8,601 nt of DNA from contig DOUP01000290.1 of NCBI GenBank assembly GCA_003520545.1, forward strand, positions 1 to 8,601, read 5' to 3'. Every line of letters starts with the position of its first letter. Positions within the stretch are counted from its first letter, which is position 1. A program made the position numbers and the translations under genes. The notes under the pieces are model-generated. The model was not told the DNA's origin. It made no database searches and saw nothing but the letters and a program-made list of their open reading frames with translations. The stretch is from Maritimibacter sp. Its GTDB lineage: Bacteria; Pseudomonadota; Alphaproteobacteria; Rhodobacterales; Rhodobacteraceae. Shown piece by piece: positions 1 to 6,180 of the stretch.

Positions 1-576
1 CCGTTCTCCATTGGCGCACTCGTCGGTATGTCCGCTTCGGACGGGTCGCCCCAGTGGGCCGCGCAGATCCAGGGCCAAAGAAACGGCGTTGCCTTCAACA
101 CCGTGTCCGAATTCACTGGCGCTCCGGTCGTTTCCGGCTCCACCGTCTATGTCGGCACTGCGCAAGGTGCGCTCGCATCCGTCGCCACGAACGGCCAGGT
201 CCGGTGGCAGTCGGGCGAAGGCGCGATGGGCCCCGTGACCGTCGCGGGCGGATCGCTCTTTGCCGTGAACAACTACCTGCAACTGGTGCGCGTCAACGCG
301 TCGACTGGTGAGACGATCTGGAAAGCGCCGCTGCCGGGCTACACCAAGAGCAACCAGCGCCGCCGCAAGGCGATCTACCCATCCTTCGGGCCGACGCTCG
401 CGGGCGGGCGGCTCTGGGTGGCGTCCGGCGACGGATATCTCCGCGCCTTCAGCCCAACCGATGGCACGCTCGTCAGCGCGGTCGAACTGCCCGCGGGCGC
501 GGCCTCGCGCCCTGTGATCGTGGGCGGTGTCGCCTATATCGTCACCCAGAAGGGCACGCTCTTGGCCTTGCGCTGA
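1..576 (+). CDS. bamB: BamB-like PQQ-type beta-propeller protein, C-terminal part (5' end outside window)
   Basis: The frame is open from the first base, so this is the last 191 residues of a longer protein; the ATG at 28 is internal. The residues form repeating beta-propeller blades of the PQQ-like type: GSTVYVGTAQGALASV, GGSLFAVNNYLQLVRVNASTGETIW, GGRLWVASGDGYLRAFSPTDGTLV and GGVAYIVTQKGTLLALR. Each has the pattern of a hydrophobic strand, a Gly-rich turn, then a strand ending in a D/N-x-x-T-G-x-x-x-W-like motif. BamB is the outer-membrane lipoprotein of the BAM complex that helps insert beta-barrel proteins. The signal peptide and lipobox would lie upstream and cannot be checked. der follows after 48 nt on the same strand, a pairing I recall from Rhodobacterales. 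A different PQQ-like propeller protein remains possible. Confidence 0.8.
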   Translation, partial: PFSIGALVGMSASDGSPQWAAQIQGQRNGVAFNTVSEFTGAPVVSGSTVYVGTAQGALASVATNGQVRWQSGEGAMGPVTVAGGSLFAVNNYLQLVRVNASTGETIWKAPLPGYTKSNQRRRKAIYPSFGPTLAGGRLWVASGDGYLRAFSPTDGTLVSAVELPAGAASRPVIVGGVAYIVTQKGTLLALR

Positions 577-624
577 TACGCTTTGGGGCGTATGCGGGCG
601 GCTTCGACGTCCGAGGAGTAAGAG

Positions 625-2082
625 ATGAGTTTCACCCTCGCCATTGTGGGGCGGCCCAACGTGGGCAAATCCACCCTGTTCAACCGGCTGGTCGGCAAGC
701 GCCTGGCGCTGGTCGACAACCAACCCGGTGTGACCCGCGATCTGCGCGAAGGCGATGCCAGGATCGGCGACCTGCGGTTTACGGTGATTGATACGGCCGG
801 GCTTGAAGAGGCGACCGACGAATCCCTCGAAGGCCGGATGCGGCGCCTGACCGAACGCGCGGTCGAGATGGCCGACGCTTGTCTCTTCATCATCGACGCG
901 CGGGCCGGGGTGCTGCCGACGGACGAGATTTTCGCCGACATCCTGCGCCGCAAGAATGCGCATGTGATCCTGGCCGCGAACAAGGCCGAGGGTCGCGCCG
1001 GCGAGGCGGGGATGATCGAGGCTTACAGCCTTGGCCTGGGCGAACCGATCCGCATGTCCGCCGAGCATGGCGAAGGCATCTGGGAATTGGCGCAAGCGCT
1101 CGAACCCATCGCGCAAAGCGCCGCCGAGAAGACGGACAGCAGCCCCGAAGTTGATGTCGACGTCACCGATGAAGACATGGACGCAGGTCCGCGCAGGCCG
1201 ACCCGTGAGAAACCGCTACAGGTGGCCGTGATCGGTCGCCCCAACGCGGGAAAATCGACGCTGATCAACCAGTTGATCGGTGAGGAACGCCTGCTGACCG
1301 GTCCCGAAGCCGGCATCACGCGCGACTCGATATCGCTGTCCTTCGACTGGAATGGAACGCCCACCAAGATCTTCGACACTGCCGGGATGCGCAAACGCGC
1401 CAAGGTGCAGGAGAAGCTGGAAAAGCTCTCCGTTGCAGATGGCTTGCGCGCCGTGAAGTTCGCCGAAGTGGTGGTGGTGCTTCTGGACGCCGCGATCCCT
1501 TTCGAGCAGCAAGACCTGCGCATCGCGGACCTTGCCGAACGCGAAGGCCGGGCGGTGGTCGTGGCGATAAACAAGTGGGACGTGGAGCCGGAAAAACAAC
1601 AGAAACTCAAAGACTTGCGCGCAGGATTTGAGAAACTGCTTCCACAGCTCCGCGGCGCACCCCTGGTGACGATTTCCGCCAAGACCGGGCGTGGTATGGA
1701 CCGTCTGCACGACGCGGTGATGCGCGCGCATGAGGTCTGGAACCGCCGTGTGACCACTGCGAAGCTGAACGACTGGCTTGGGGAAATGGTCTCCCAGCAC
1801 CCACCGCCCGCGCCCTCGGGGCGTCGCATCAAGCTGCGCTACATGACACAGGTGAAAACTCGGCCGCCGGCTTTCGTGGTGATGTGTTCCAATCCGGAAA
1901 AGCTGCCAGCGGCCTACTCGCGCTACCTGGTCAACGGACTGCGCGAGGATTTCGACATGCCCGGCACGCCGATCCGGTTGTTCATGCGCTCGCAGGCGGA
2001 TCAGAACCCCTATAAGAACAAGACGAAATCCACGCCGTCGCGCCTGCGCAAGCACCTGGGAAAGGGCCGTGCGGACGAATAG
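625..2082 (+). CDS. der: Ribosome biogenesis GTPase Der (EngA)
   Basis: The 485-residue protein is the usual Der size and has the diagnostic two GTPase domains in tandem. Domain 1 has the P-loop GRPNVGKS (residues 9-16), switch DTAG (56-59) and the G4 motif as NKAE (119-122). Domain 2 has GRPNAGKS (204-211), DTAG (251-254) and NKWD (316-319). An acidic linker (about 174-188, rich in D and E) separates them. The last ~110 residues are the KH-like RNA-binding domain with a basic tail (KNKTKSTPSRLRKHLGKG). Der binds the 50S subunit and is needed for its maturation. GAGGAG at 613-618 sits 6 nt before the ATG and fixes the start. A strong terminator follows. G4 of domain 1 has Glu where Asp is standard. 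Confidence 0.97.
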   Translation: MSFTLAIVGRPNVGKSTLFNRLVGKRLALVDNQPGVTRDLREGDARIGDLRFTVIDTAGLEEATDESLEGRMRRLTERAVEMADACLFIIDARAGVLPTDEIFADILRRKNAHVILAANKAEGRAGEAGMIEAYSLGLGEPIRMSAEHGEGIWELAQALEPIAQSAAEKTDSSPEVDVDVTDEDMDAGPRRPTREKPLQVAVIGRPNAGKSTLINQLIGEERLLTGPEAGITRDSISLSFDWNGTPTKIFDTAGMRKRAKVQEKLEKLSVADGLRAVKFAEVVVVLLDAAIPFEQQDLRIADLAEREGRAVVVAINKWDVEPEKQQKLKDLRAGFEKLLPQLRGAPLVTISAKTGRGMDRLHDAVMRAHEVWNRRVTTAKLNDWLGEMVSQHPPPAPSGRRIKLRYMTQVKTRPPAFVVMCSNPEKLPAAYSRYLVNGLREDFDMPGTPIRLFMRSQADQNPYKNKTKSTPSRLRKHLGKGRADE

Positions 2083-2087
2083 GCGCG

Positions 2088-2162
2088 CGATGTCGTTGGA
2101 CGACATCGGTTTGAAATCATGCGATGATTTCAGGCGCTCGTGGGATTTCGTGGCACGAAATC
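2088..2162. repeat. Three tandem perfect hairpins upstream of the der terminator
   Basis: Three perfect inverted repeats, each with a 3-nt loop, follow one another after the der stop. The first is CGATGTCGT/ACGACATCG (2088-2096 and 2100-2108, loop TGG). The second is TGAAATCAT/ATGATTTCA (2112-2120 and 2124-2132, loop GCG). The third is GATTTCGT/ACGAAATC (2144-2151 and 2155-2162, loop GGC). Spacers are 3 nt (2109-2111) and 11 nt (2133-2143), then one base before the terminator stem. The second and third repeats share the hexamers GAAATC and GATTTC in opposite order, so their arms could pair with each other as well. The function is unknown: intergenic palindromic repeats of REP type, protein-binding sites or RNA 3'-end protection are all possible. 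Confidence 0.85.
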
Positions 2163-2163
2163 G

Positions 2164-2195
2164 AGCCGACCTCTTCGCAAGAGGTCGGCTTTTTT
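2164..2195 (+). terminator. Intrinsic terminator of der
   Basis: A perfect 12-bp stem pairs AGCCGACCTCTT (2164-2175) with AAGAGGTCGGCT (2179-2190) around the loop CGC. It runs directly into a run of six T (2190-2195) on the plus strand. This is a canonical Rho-independent terminator for der, 81 nt after its stop. On the minus strand the hairpin lies immediately beyond the stop of the LysM/LytM gene, but no T-run follows it there. It may still stabilise that 3' end. The minus-strand stop codon (2194-2196) uses the last two bases of the T-run. Confidence 0.93.
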
Positions 2196-3336
2196 AGTTC
2201 AGGTAGTCCATCGGGTCGACACTCGCCGTGCCTTTGCGCACCTGGAAGTGCAGGGCGGGGGTGTCGGATTTGCGCACCTTGGCGATGGTCTGGCCACGGC
2301 TCACGCTATCGCCCTTGTTCACACTGATATTGTCGATCCCGGCGTAGACCGTCAGCAGGTTACCTTCATGCCGCAGCACGAGGATCGGCACCTGGTCCGT
2401 ATCCCGCGTGATCGCGGCCACGGTGCCCGCCTGGGCCGCGCGCACCGCACTCCCCGCCGGGGCGCCGATGTCGATCCCGTCCGAACTGCCTTTGACGTAA
2501 GCGCCAACGACCCGGCCATCGGCCGGCATCGACATGGCTGCATTGGAGGCGGCGCTTCGGTCTTGGGCCATGTTCGGCTGCTCTGGCGTGTCCGCCTTGG
2601 CTTCATTCGCGCTTTGCGCCGGTGCGGAGGGAAGCGGGGCAGAAGAAGAGGGCGGCAGCGGCGTCGGCGTGCCCACGCCCGGCGTGGTGTCCGAGTTGGA
2701 CGCGGTCGTCGCCTGTTGCGCGGCTGTCGGTATCAAGAGGAACTGACCCTTGCGCACGGTCAGGGCACTATCCAGGCTGTTCCATTCCGCAAGCGAGCGG
2801 ACCGAGACACCGTAGAGCCGGGAAATCGAATAGGCCGTCTCGCCGCTCGACACCTGGTGGCGTTTCGGCGTGGCTTGCGGCTGTGGCGTGGCCTGGGACT
2901 GCTGGGTCGAGTCGACGCGGTCGAGCGCATTGCCCGCCAGCGTGGTCACATCGACGTTGTCCGCCGAAACCCGTTCGGGCAGCGCTATGATCTCGCCCTC
3001 GCGCAGCGTCGCGCCCGGCTCCAACCCGTTGTAACGGGCAAGCTCGTTGGCCGACAGGCCCACGCGGGATGCCAGCGAGGTGAGCGTATCACCCTTTTGC
3101 GCCACCGCGACCTGGTAGTCGGTGTAGGAAATAATGCCCCGCGCATCCGCATTCGGGCGGGGGGAACTCGCGGATCTTGCGGCGTCGGCGGTGGAAAACC
3201 CGCGCCCCAACCCCCGCAAGTCCGGATCGAAATCGAAATTCAAACCCTGTCCATCCCCACAGGCGACAAGCGCAAGAAGGCTGCCCCCCAGCACGGAGAC
3301 GCGGGCGCCACGACGGGCATTCGCACGGAAATTCAT
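2194..3336 (-). CDS. nlpD: LysM/LytM (M23) lipoprotein, NlpD-like
   Basis: A 380-residue predicted lipoprotein. The N-terminus has a basic stretch, a hydrophobic segment and the lipobox LVAC with Cys26; Gly27 after it does not match the inner-membrane retention signal known from E. coli. Two LysM peptidoglycan-binding domains lie at about 75-120 and 160-203. A Pro/Ser/Thr/Ala-rich linker (about 205-265) leads to a C-terminal LytM/M23 domain (about 270-380, with SDGIDIGAPAGSAV and ALHFQVRKG). The metal site looks degenerate: Ser285 stands where the first His of HxGxD belongs, YAG (331-333) replaces YxH, and Ala361 replaces the first His of HxH. This fits NlpD/EnvC-type amidase activators that do not cut peptidoglycan themselves. 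GAGG lies 8 nt before the ATG. It is 55 nt downstream of pcm, the same order as surE-pcm-nlpD elsewhere. Confidence 0.87.
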   Translation of the reverse strand: MNFRANARRGARVSVLGGSLLALVACGDGQGLNFDFDPDLRGLGRGFSTADAARSASSPRPNADARGIISYTDYQVAVAQKGDTLTSLASRVGLSANELARYNGLEPGATLREGEIIALPERVSADNVDVTTLAGNALDRVDSTQQSQATPQPQATPKRHQVSSGETAYSISRLYGVSVRSLAEWNSLDSALTVRKGQFLLIPTAAQQATTASNSDTTPGVGTPTPLPPSSSAPLPSAPAQSANEAKADTPEQPNMAQDRSAASNAAMSMPADGRVVGAYVKGSSDGIDIGAPAGSAVRAAQAGTVAAITRDTDQVPILVLRHEGNLLTVYAGIDNISVNKGDSVSRGQTIAKVRKSDTPALHFQVRKGTASVDPMDYLN

Positions 3337-3391
3337 CTGCCGACCTCGTTTATCCGACCCTGTCCCGGGCCTTCACTGCCAAAGCGCCGCT

Positions 3392-4045
3392 TCAGTCTTT
3401 TCCCAGACCTTCTACGAGCGGCACAAACCGGACCGGCAGGATCTCATCGTAGTCGAAGCCATCCTCCCGGCGCGTCACCTTGATCAGGCTCTGCACATGG
3501 TCGGACTGTCCCACCGGCAAAACCATGATACCGCCTATGGCCAGTTGAGCCAAGAGGGGGCCGGGCGGGTCCTCGGCCGCGGCGGTGACAATGATGCGAT
3601 CAAACGGCGCTTGCTCGGGCAAACCGAAGGAGCCATCCCCGGTGATCGCCGTGATCGTATGCAGGCCCATGTCCTCGAAAATGTCGCGCGCGGCCCGCAC
3701 GAGCGAGCGGTGGCGATCGACGGTATAGACCCGGCGGGCCAACTTGGCCAAGATCGCGGCCTGGTACCCGGACCCGGTCCCGACCTCCAGAACCTTGTTC
3801 TTCGGCTGCACGTCGAGCGCCTGCGTCATCAGTCCCACGACGCTCGGCTGGCTGATCGTCTGACCGCAGGCGATGGGCAGGGGCGTGTCGTCATAGGCGC
3901 GTTGCGAGAAGACACCGGTGACGAACGGGCCCCGGTCGATGGCCTCCATCGCGTTCAAAACACGGGTATTCGTAACACCCCGTTGCCGGAGCTGGAACAG
4001 AAACTGCATCTTCCGTTCGGCGTCAGAGGCGTCGGGATCAATCAT
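3392..4045 (-). CDS. pcm: Protein-L-isoaspartate O-methyltransferase
   Basis: The 217-residue protein matches the PCMT family in length and motifs. It has the PCMT signature GQTISQPSVV (61-70, with Ser65), the SAM-binding motif I VLEVGTGSGYQ (85-95), the acidic end of strand 2 (VYTVDRH) and the later motif PFDRIIVTAAAEDPP. The enzyme uses S-adenosylmethionine in the cytoplasm to methylate isoaspartyl residues that form in ageing proteins, starting their repair. Its ATG overlaps the TGA of surE (ATGA, 4042-4045), so translation is probably coupled. The LysM/LytM gene follows after 55 nt. Confidence 0.95.
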   Translation of the reverse strand: MIDPDASDAERKMQFLFQLRQRGVTNTRVLNAMEAIDRGPFVTGVFSQRAYDDTPLPIACGQTISQPSVVGLMTQALDVQPKNKVLEVGTGSGYQAAILAKLARRVYTVDRHRSLVRAARDIFEDMGLHTITAITGDGSFGLPEQAPFDRIIVTAAAEDPPGPLLAQLAIGGIMVLPVGQSDHVQSLIKVTRREDGFDYDEILPVRFVPLVEGLGKD

Positions 4046-4827
4046 GCGAAGGCATTCTCCACCTCGCTCAACACGTCATGCGCGGTCAGGTCGCAACGCA
4101 TCGGCACGATGGACACGTAGCCGTCGAGGTTCGCCGCCGCGTCCGTGCCCGGTGCCGTCGGCTTGTGCTGCGGTCCGCCTTTGATCCAGATGAAGCGTCG
4201 TCCGTGCGGGGATTGCGTTGGTTCGGTGCCGAAAAAAGACTCGTCGCGCCAGCCTTGGGCGGTCGCGCGGACGCCCTTCACATCGGCCGCCGGGACGGGC
4301 GGAAAATTCACGTTGTAGAAGAGCTTGTAGTCGGCGGTTTCCTGCCAAGGCCCCTTGTCGAGCAGCGTTTTCACCACCTGGACGCCATAAGCGCGTGCGG
4401 CTTCGAACATCACATCCGGGTCGATGTTCCTGGGCCCGAGAAACTGGCTCAGGGCAATCGCGGGCAGCCCCTGAAGCGCGCCTTCCATGGCGGCACCCAG
4501 CGTGCCGGAATAAAGCGCGTTGTCGGCGGCGTTGTTGCCACGGTTTACGCCCGACAGGATCAGATCGGGGTGTCCCGGCATCACCTCGCCCAGCGCCGCA
4601 AGCACGCAGTCTGCGGGCGACCCTTCGGCGGCGAAACGGCGATCCGCAAGCTCGGCAATCATCATCGGGCGCGAATAGCTGATGCAATGGGCGACCCCGG
4701 ATTGCTCGAACGCGGGCGCGACAGTCCAGACCTCGCCATCCGGTCCGGCGACCTCCGCCGCGATCTCTTCCAGAACCTTCAGTCCCGGAGCGTTGATCCC
4801 GTCGTCATTGGTGATGAGAATGCGCAT
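4042..4827 (-). CDS. surE: 5'/3'-nucleotidase SurE
   Basis: The 261-residue protein has every SurE hallmark. These are the N-terminal MRILITNDDGINAPGL with metal ligands Asp8 and Asp9, APAFEQSG with Ser43, the SPADCV segment (70-75), SGVNRGNN with Asn95, and YSGTLGAAMEG (106-116). SurE is a divalent-metal phosphatase that acts on nucleoside monophosphates and is linked to stationary-phase survival. The start gives the canonical N-terminus; AGGGG ends about 6 nt before the ATG. It overlaps pcm by 4 nt and lies 81 nt after the dehydrogenase gene, a gap large enough for its own promoter. Confidence 0.96.
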   Translation of the reverse strand: MRILITNDDGINAPGLKVLEEIAAEVAGPDGEVWTVAPAFEQSGVAHCISYSRPMMIAELADRRFAAEGSPADCVLAALGEVMPGHPDLILSGVNRGNNAADNALYSGTLGAAMEGALQGLPAIALSQFLGPRNIDPDVMFEAARAYGVQVVKTLLDKGPWQETADYKLFYNVNFPPVPAADVKGVRATAQGWRDESFFGTEPTQSPHGRRFIWIKGGPQHKPTAPGTDAAANLDGYVSIVPMRCDLTAHDVLSEVENAFA

Positions 4828-4848
4828 GAATACCCCTGTCTTTCATCT

Positions 4849-4877
4849 TTAGTAGGGGAGCCATGAGCGGGCCACAA
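4849..4877 (-). promoter_or_regulatory. Possible weak promoter upstream of surE
   Basis: On the minus strand TTGTGG (4872-4877) and TACTAA (4849-4854) are 17 nt apart, and transcription would begin shortly before the surE ribosome binding site. Each hexamer matches the sigma-70 consensus at only three of six positions. The case rests mainly on the spacing and on its place in the 81-nt gap before the surE-pcm-nlpD group. Chance occurrence is quite possible. Confidence 0.22.
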
Positions 4878-4908
4878 GATGAAGGGGGCAAGGCTCCCGG
4901 CGTATCCG

Positions 4909-5559
4909 CTACGCGAGGAGTTCGGGCAACAGCCGCGCCGCCTCGTCAGCCGGTTTCGCCAGCGCATCGCGATCCTCGCCGGGATGGAACCGGCCCCGCA
5001 TCGCCGTTGCGAGCGGTTTGGGTTCCAGGATTTTCACCCTGGGTCCGATAGTGGCGGTCTCTGCCTGCCAGGATTTTGCCAGTGCCATCTGCGCCGCCTT
5101 GGTCGCGCCATAGGCGCCGAAGAATTTCTCGCCGGCGTGATCGTCAGAGAAGAAGGCGGCGGTGCCGGCATCCCCCAGAAGCGGCGAGACATAGGCGATC
5201 AGGCGCGCGGTGGCGTCGACGTTGACGGCCATCGACTTGGCCCAGTCCTTTTCGGCCAAAGCAACGTGATCCGTGGGCATCAACTGTTGCGCCTCGATCG
5301 CGGTGTGAATCCAGAGATCGACCTTGCCCCAACGCCCGTGAATGGCCGCGCAGAGCTGCTGCATCGCGTGGTCTTCGGTGACGTCCATCGGCGCCAAAGT
5401 CGCCTCACCGCCCTTGGCCTTGATCCGGTCGTCCAACTCCTCAAGCGCCCCGGTGGTGCGGGCGACGGCGATGACGTGGTATTCGGGGGCCAGTTCCAGC
5501 GCCAGCGCGGCGCCAAGACCGCGAGACGCACCTGTGACGAGGACGATTTTGTCGGACAT
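4909..5559 (-). CDS. Short-chain dehydrogenase/reductase (SDR) family protein
   Basis: A 216-residue classical-SDR-like protein of unknown substrate. The Rossmann nucleotide-binding motif TGASRGLG is at 9-16. The start of strand 3 has VAR (32-34), which hints at NADP(H) preference, and MDV (58-60) follows strand 3. The catalytic pattern is Ser138, Tyr150 and Lys154 (YGATK). The usual NNAG motif after strand 4 is replaced by IHTA (84-87), so this is a divergent member. The C-terminus is short, with little substrate-binding loop. GGAG lies 8 nt before the ATG. I recall an SDR gene downstream of purF in other alphaproteobacteria, so this appears to be an old neighbour, here split from purF by a small gene. 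No specific reaction can be assigned. Confidence 0.88.
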   Translation of the reverse strand: MSDKIVLVTGASRGLGAALALELAPEYHVIAVARTTGALEELDDRIKAKGGEATLAPMDVTEDHAMQQLCAAIHGRWGKVDLWIHTAIEAQQLMPTDHVALAEKDWAKSMAVNVDATARLIAYVSPLLGDAGTAAFFSDDHAGEKFFGAYGATKAAQMALAKSWQAETATIGPRVKILEPKPLATAMRGRFHPGEDRDALAKPADEAARLLPELLA

Positions 5560-5692
5560 TCTTCACTCCGCTTTTGCTCGCCCGCACCTATGTCACCCGT
5601 GTGCAGGCCTGTCCAGTGGCCCGCCTGCGACAGAGCGGCCCGAAACCCGGAGACGCGGGGCGCGCACCGCGGCGTGACCGGATCGCGTCCCG

Positions 5693-5980
5693 TCAGCCGA
5701 CCGGGATCGGCGGGATGAACATGGCATTGCCTGACATACGTTCGACGACGACCCCGGCCTCGGAAATCTCGATGATCGGTCCAAGCGGGCTGACATCGCC
5801 CTCTTTCAGCGCATGGATACGCCCACCGCCGGAGCGAAACAGTGCCGTCATTTCGCCTTTCTTGCCCATCGTCCCGATGAGCGCGGCCCGATCCAGGGGC
5901 AGTTCGTCCGGTTTCGTGGCTTCCCGAGCCACGAGGGAGGATATTCCGCCCGAGTGTACGGGCGAAGCGTCATTGGCCAT
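5693..5980 (-). CDS. Conserved-looking hypothetical protein, possible GspC/PilP-like small beta domain
   Basis: A 95-residue protein of unknown function. AAAGGTG lies 5 nt before the ATG at 5980 and chooses this start over an in-frame ATG 42 nt upstream (6022) that lacks such a site. Residues 1-28 are polar and probably flexible. Residues 30-92 alternate short beta strands and turns: RAALIGTMGKKGEMTALFRS, then a Gly-rich turn, RIHALKEGDV, GPIIEISEAGVVVE and NAMFIPP. The order LIGT, strand, strand, xxGD, strand, I-x-x-I-xxxxVxxER resembles the homology region of type II secretion GspC and the PilP domain; that is inference from pattern only. No signal peptide or membrane segment is visible, unlike those proteins. 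It sits between purF (200 nt away) and the SDR gene (133 nt away). Confidence 0.8.
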   Translation of the reverse strand: MANDASPVHSGGISSLVAREATKPDELPLDRAALIGTMGKKGEMTALFRSGGGRIHALKEGDVSPLGPIIEISEAGVVVERMSGNAMFIPPIPVG

Positions 5981-6180
5981 GTTGTCACCTTTGGGTCGCG
6001 AGGGGAGTGGACCTCGCTTCAATCTAGCGACGGGCGGTTAACACCGGGTGAGGAATAAAGGAAAGAGCGCGAAAACCGCCTGCGCGCCAAATGGCCGAAC
6101 GGTTCACGAGATCTGGCGAAAAATGGCCGATCCGGCTTGTGACGCGGGGTTTGACGGCCTCTGGAACGGGTGAAAGCCGC
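5981..6180. other. Intergenic region between purF and the 95-residue gene
   Basis: These 200 nt hold the ribosome binding site of the 95-residue gene and probably its promoter, but I find no convincing -35/-10 pair. No clear intrinsic terminator for purF is visible; only weak GC-rich pairings occur. A 10-bp direct repeat, AAATGGCCGA, occurs at 6089-6098 and 6122-6131 and is probably chance. No tRNA or other RNA gene is recognisable. Confidence 0.4.

Noticed and set aside
577..592. Small hairpin TACGC/GCGTA between the propeller gene and der
   Set aside because: Only 5 bp with a 6-nt loop and no T-run follows; it is too weak to call a terminator.
1216..2106. Minus-strand open frame opposite der
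   Set aside because: It is antisense to the second GTPase and KH domains of Der and has no domain or ribosome binding site support.
2140..3483. Long open frame on the plus strand (447 codons) opposite the NlpD-type gene
   Set aside because: It is low-complexity, Arg/Gly/His-rich and without motifs, as expected for the antisense of a GC-rich gene. The minus strand encodes a coherent lipoprotein with LysM and LytM domains.
4078..4866. Plus-strand open frame opposite surE
   Set aside because: SurE is unmistakable on the other strand, and the plus frame is rich in Arg, His and Gly with no motif.
5603..5628. Inverted repeat GCAGGC/GCCTGC between the 95-residue gene and the SDR gene
   Set aside because: Six base pairs with a 14-nt loop and no T-run, in a GC-rich spacer; easily chance.
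6089..6131. Direct repeat AAATGGCCGA, two copies 33 bp apart
   Set aside because: Only two 10-bp copies with unrelated flanks; no array and no known operator form.
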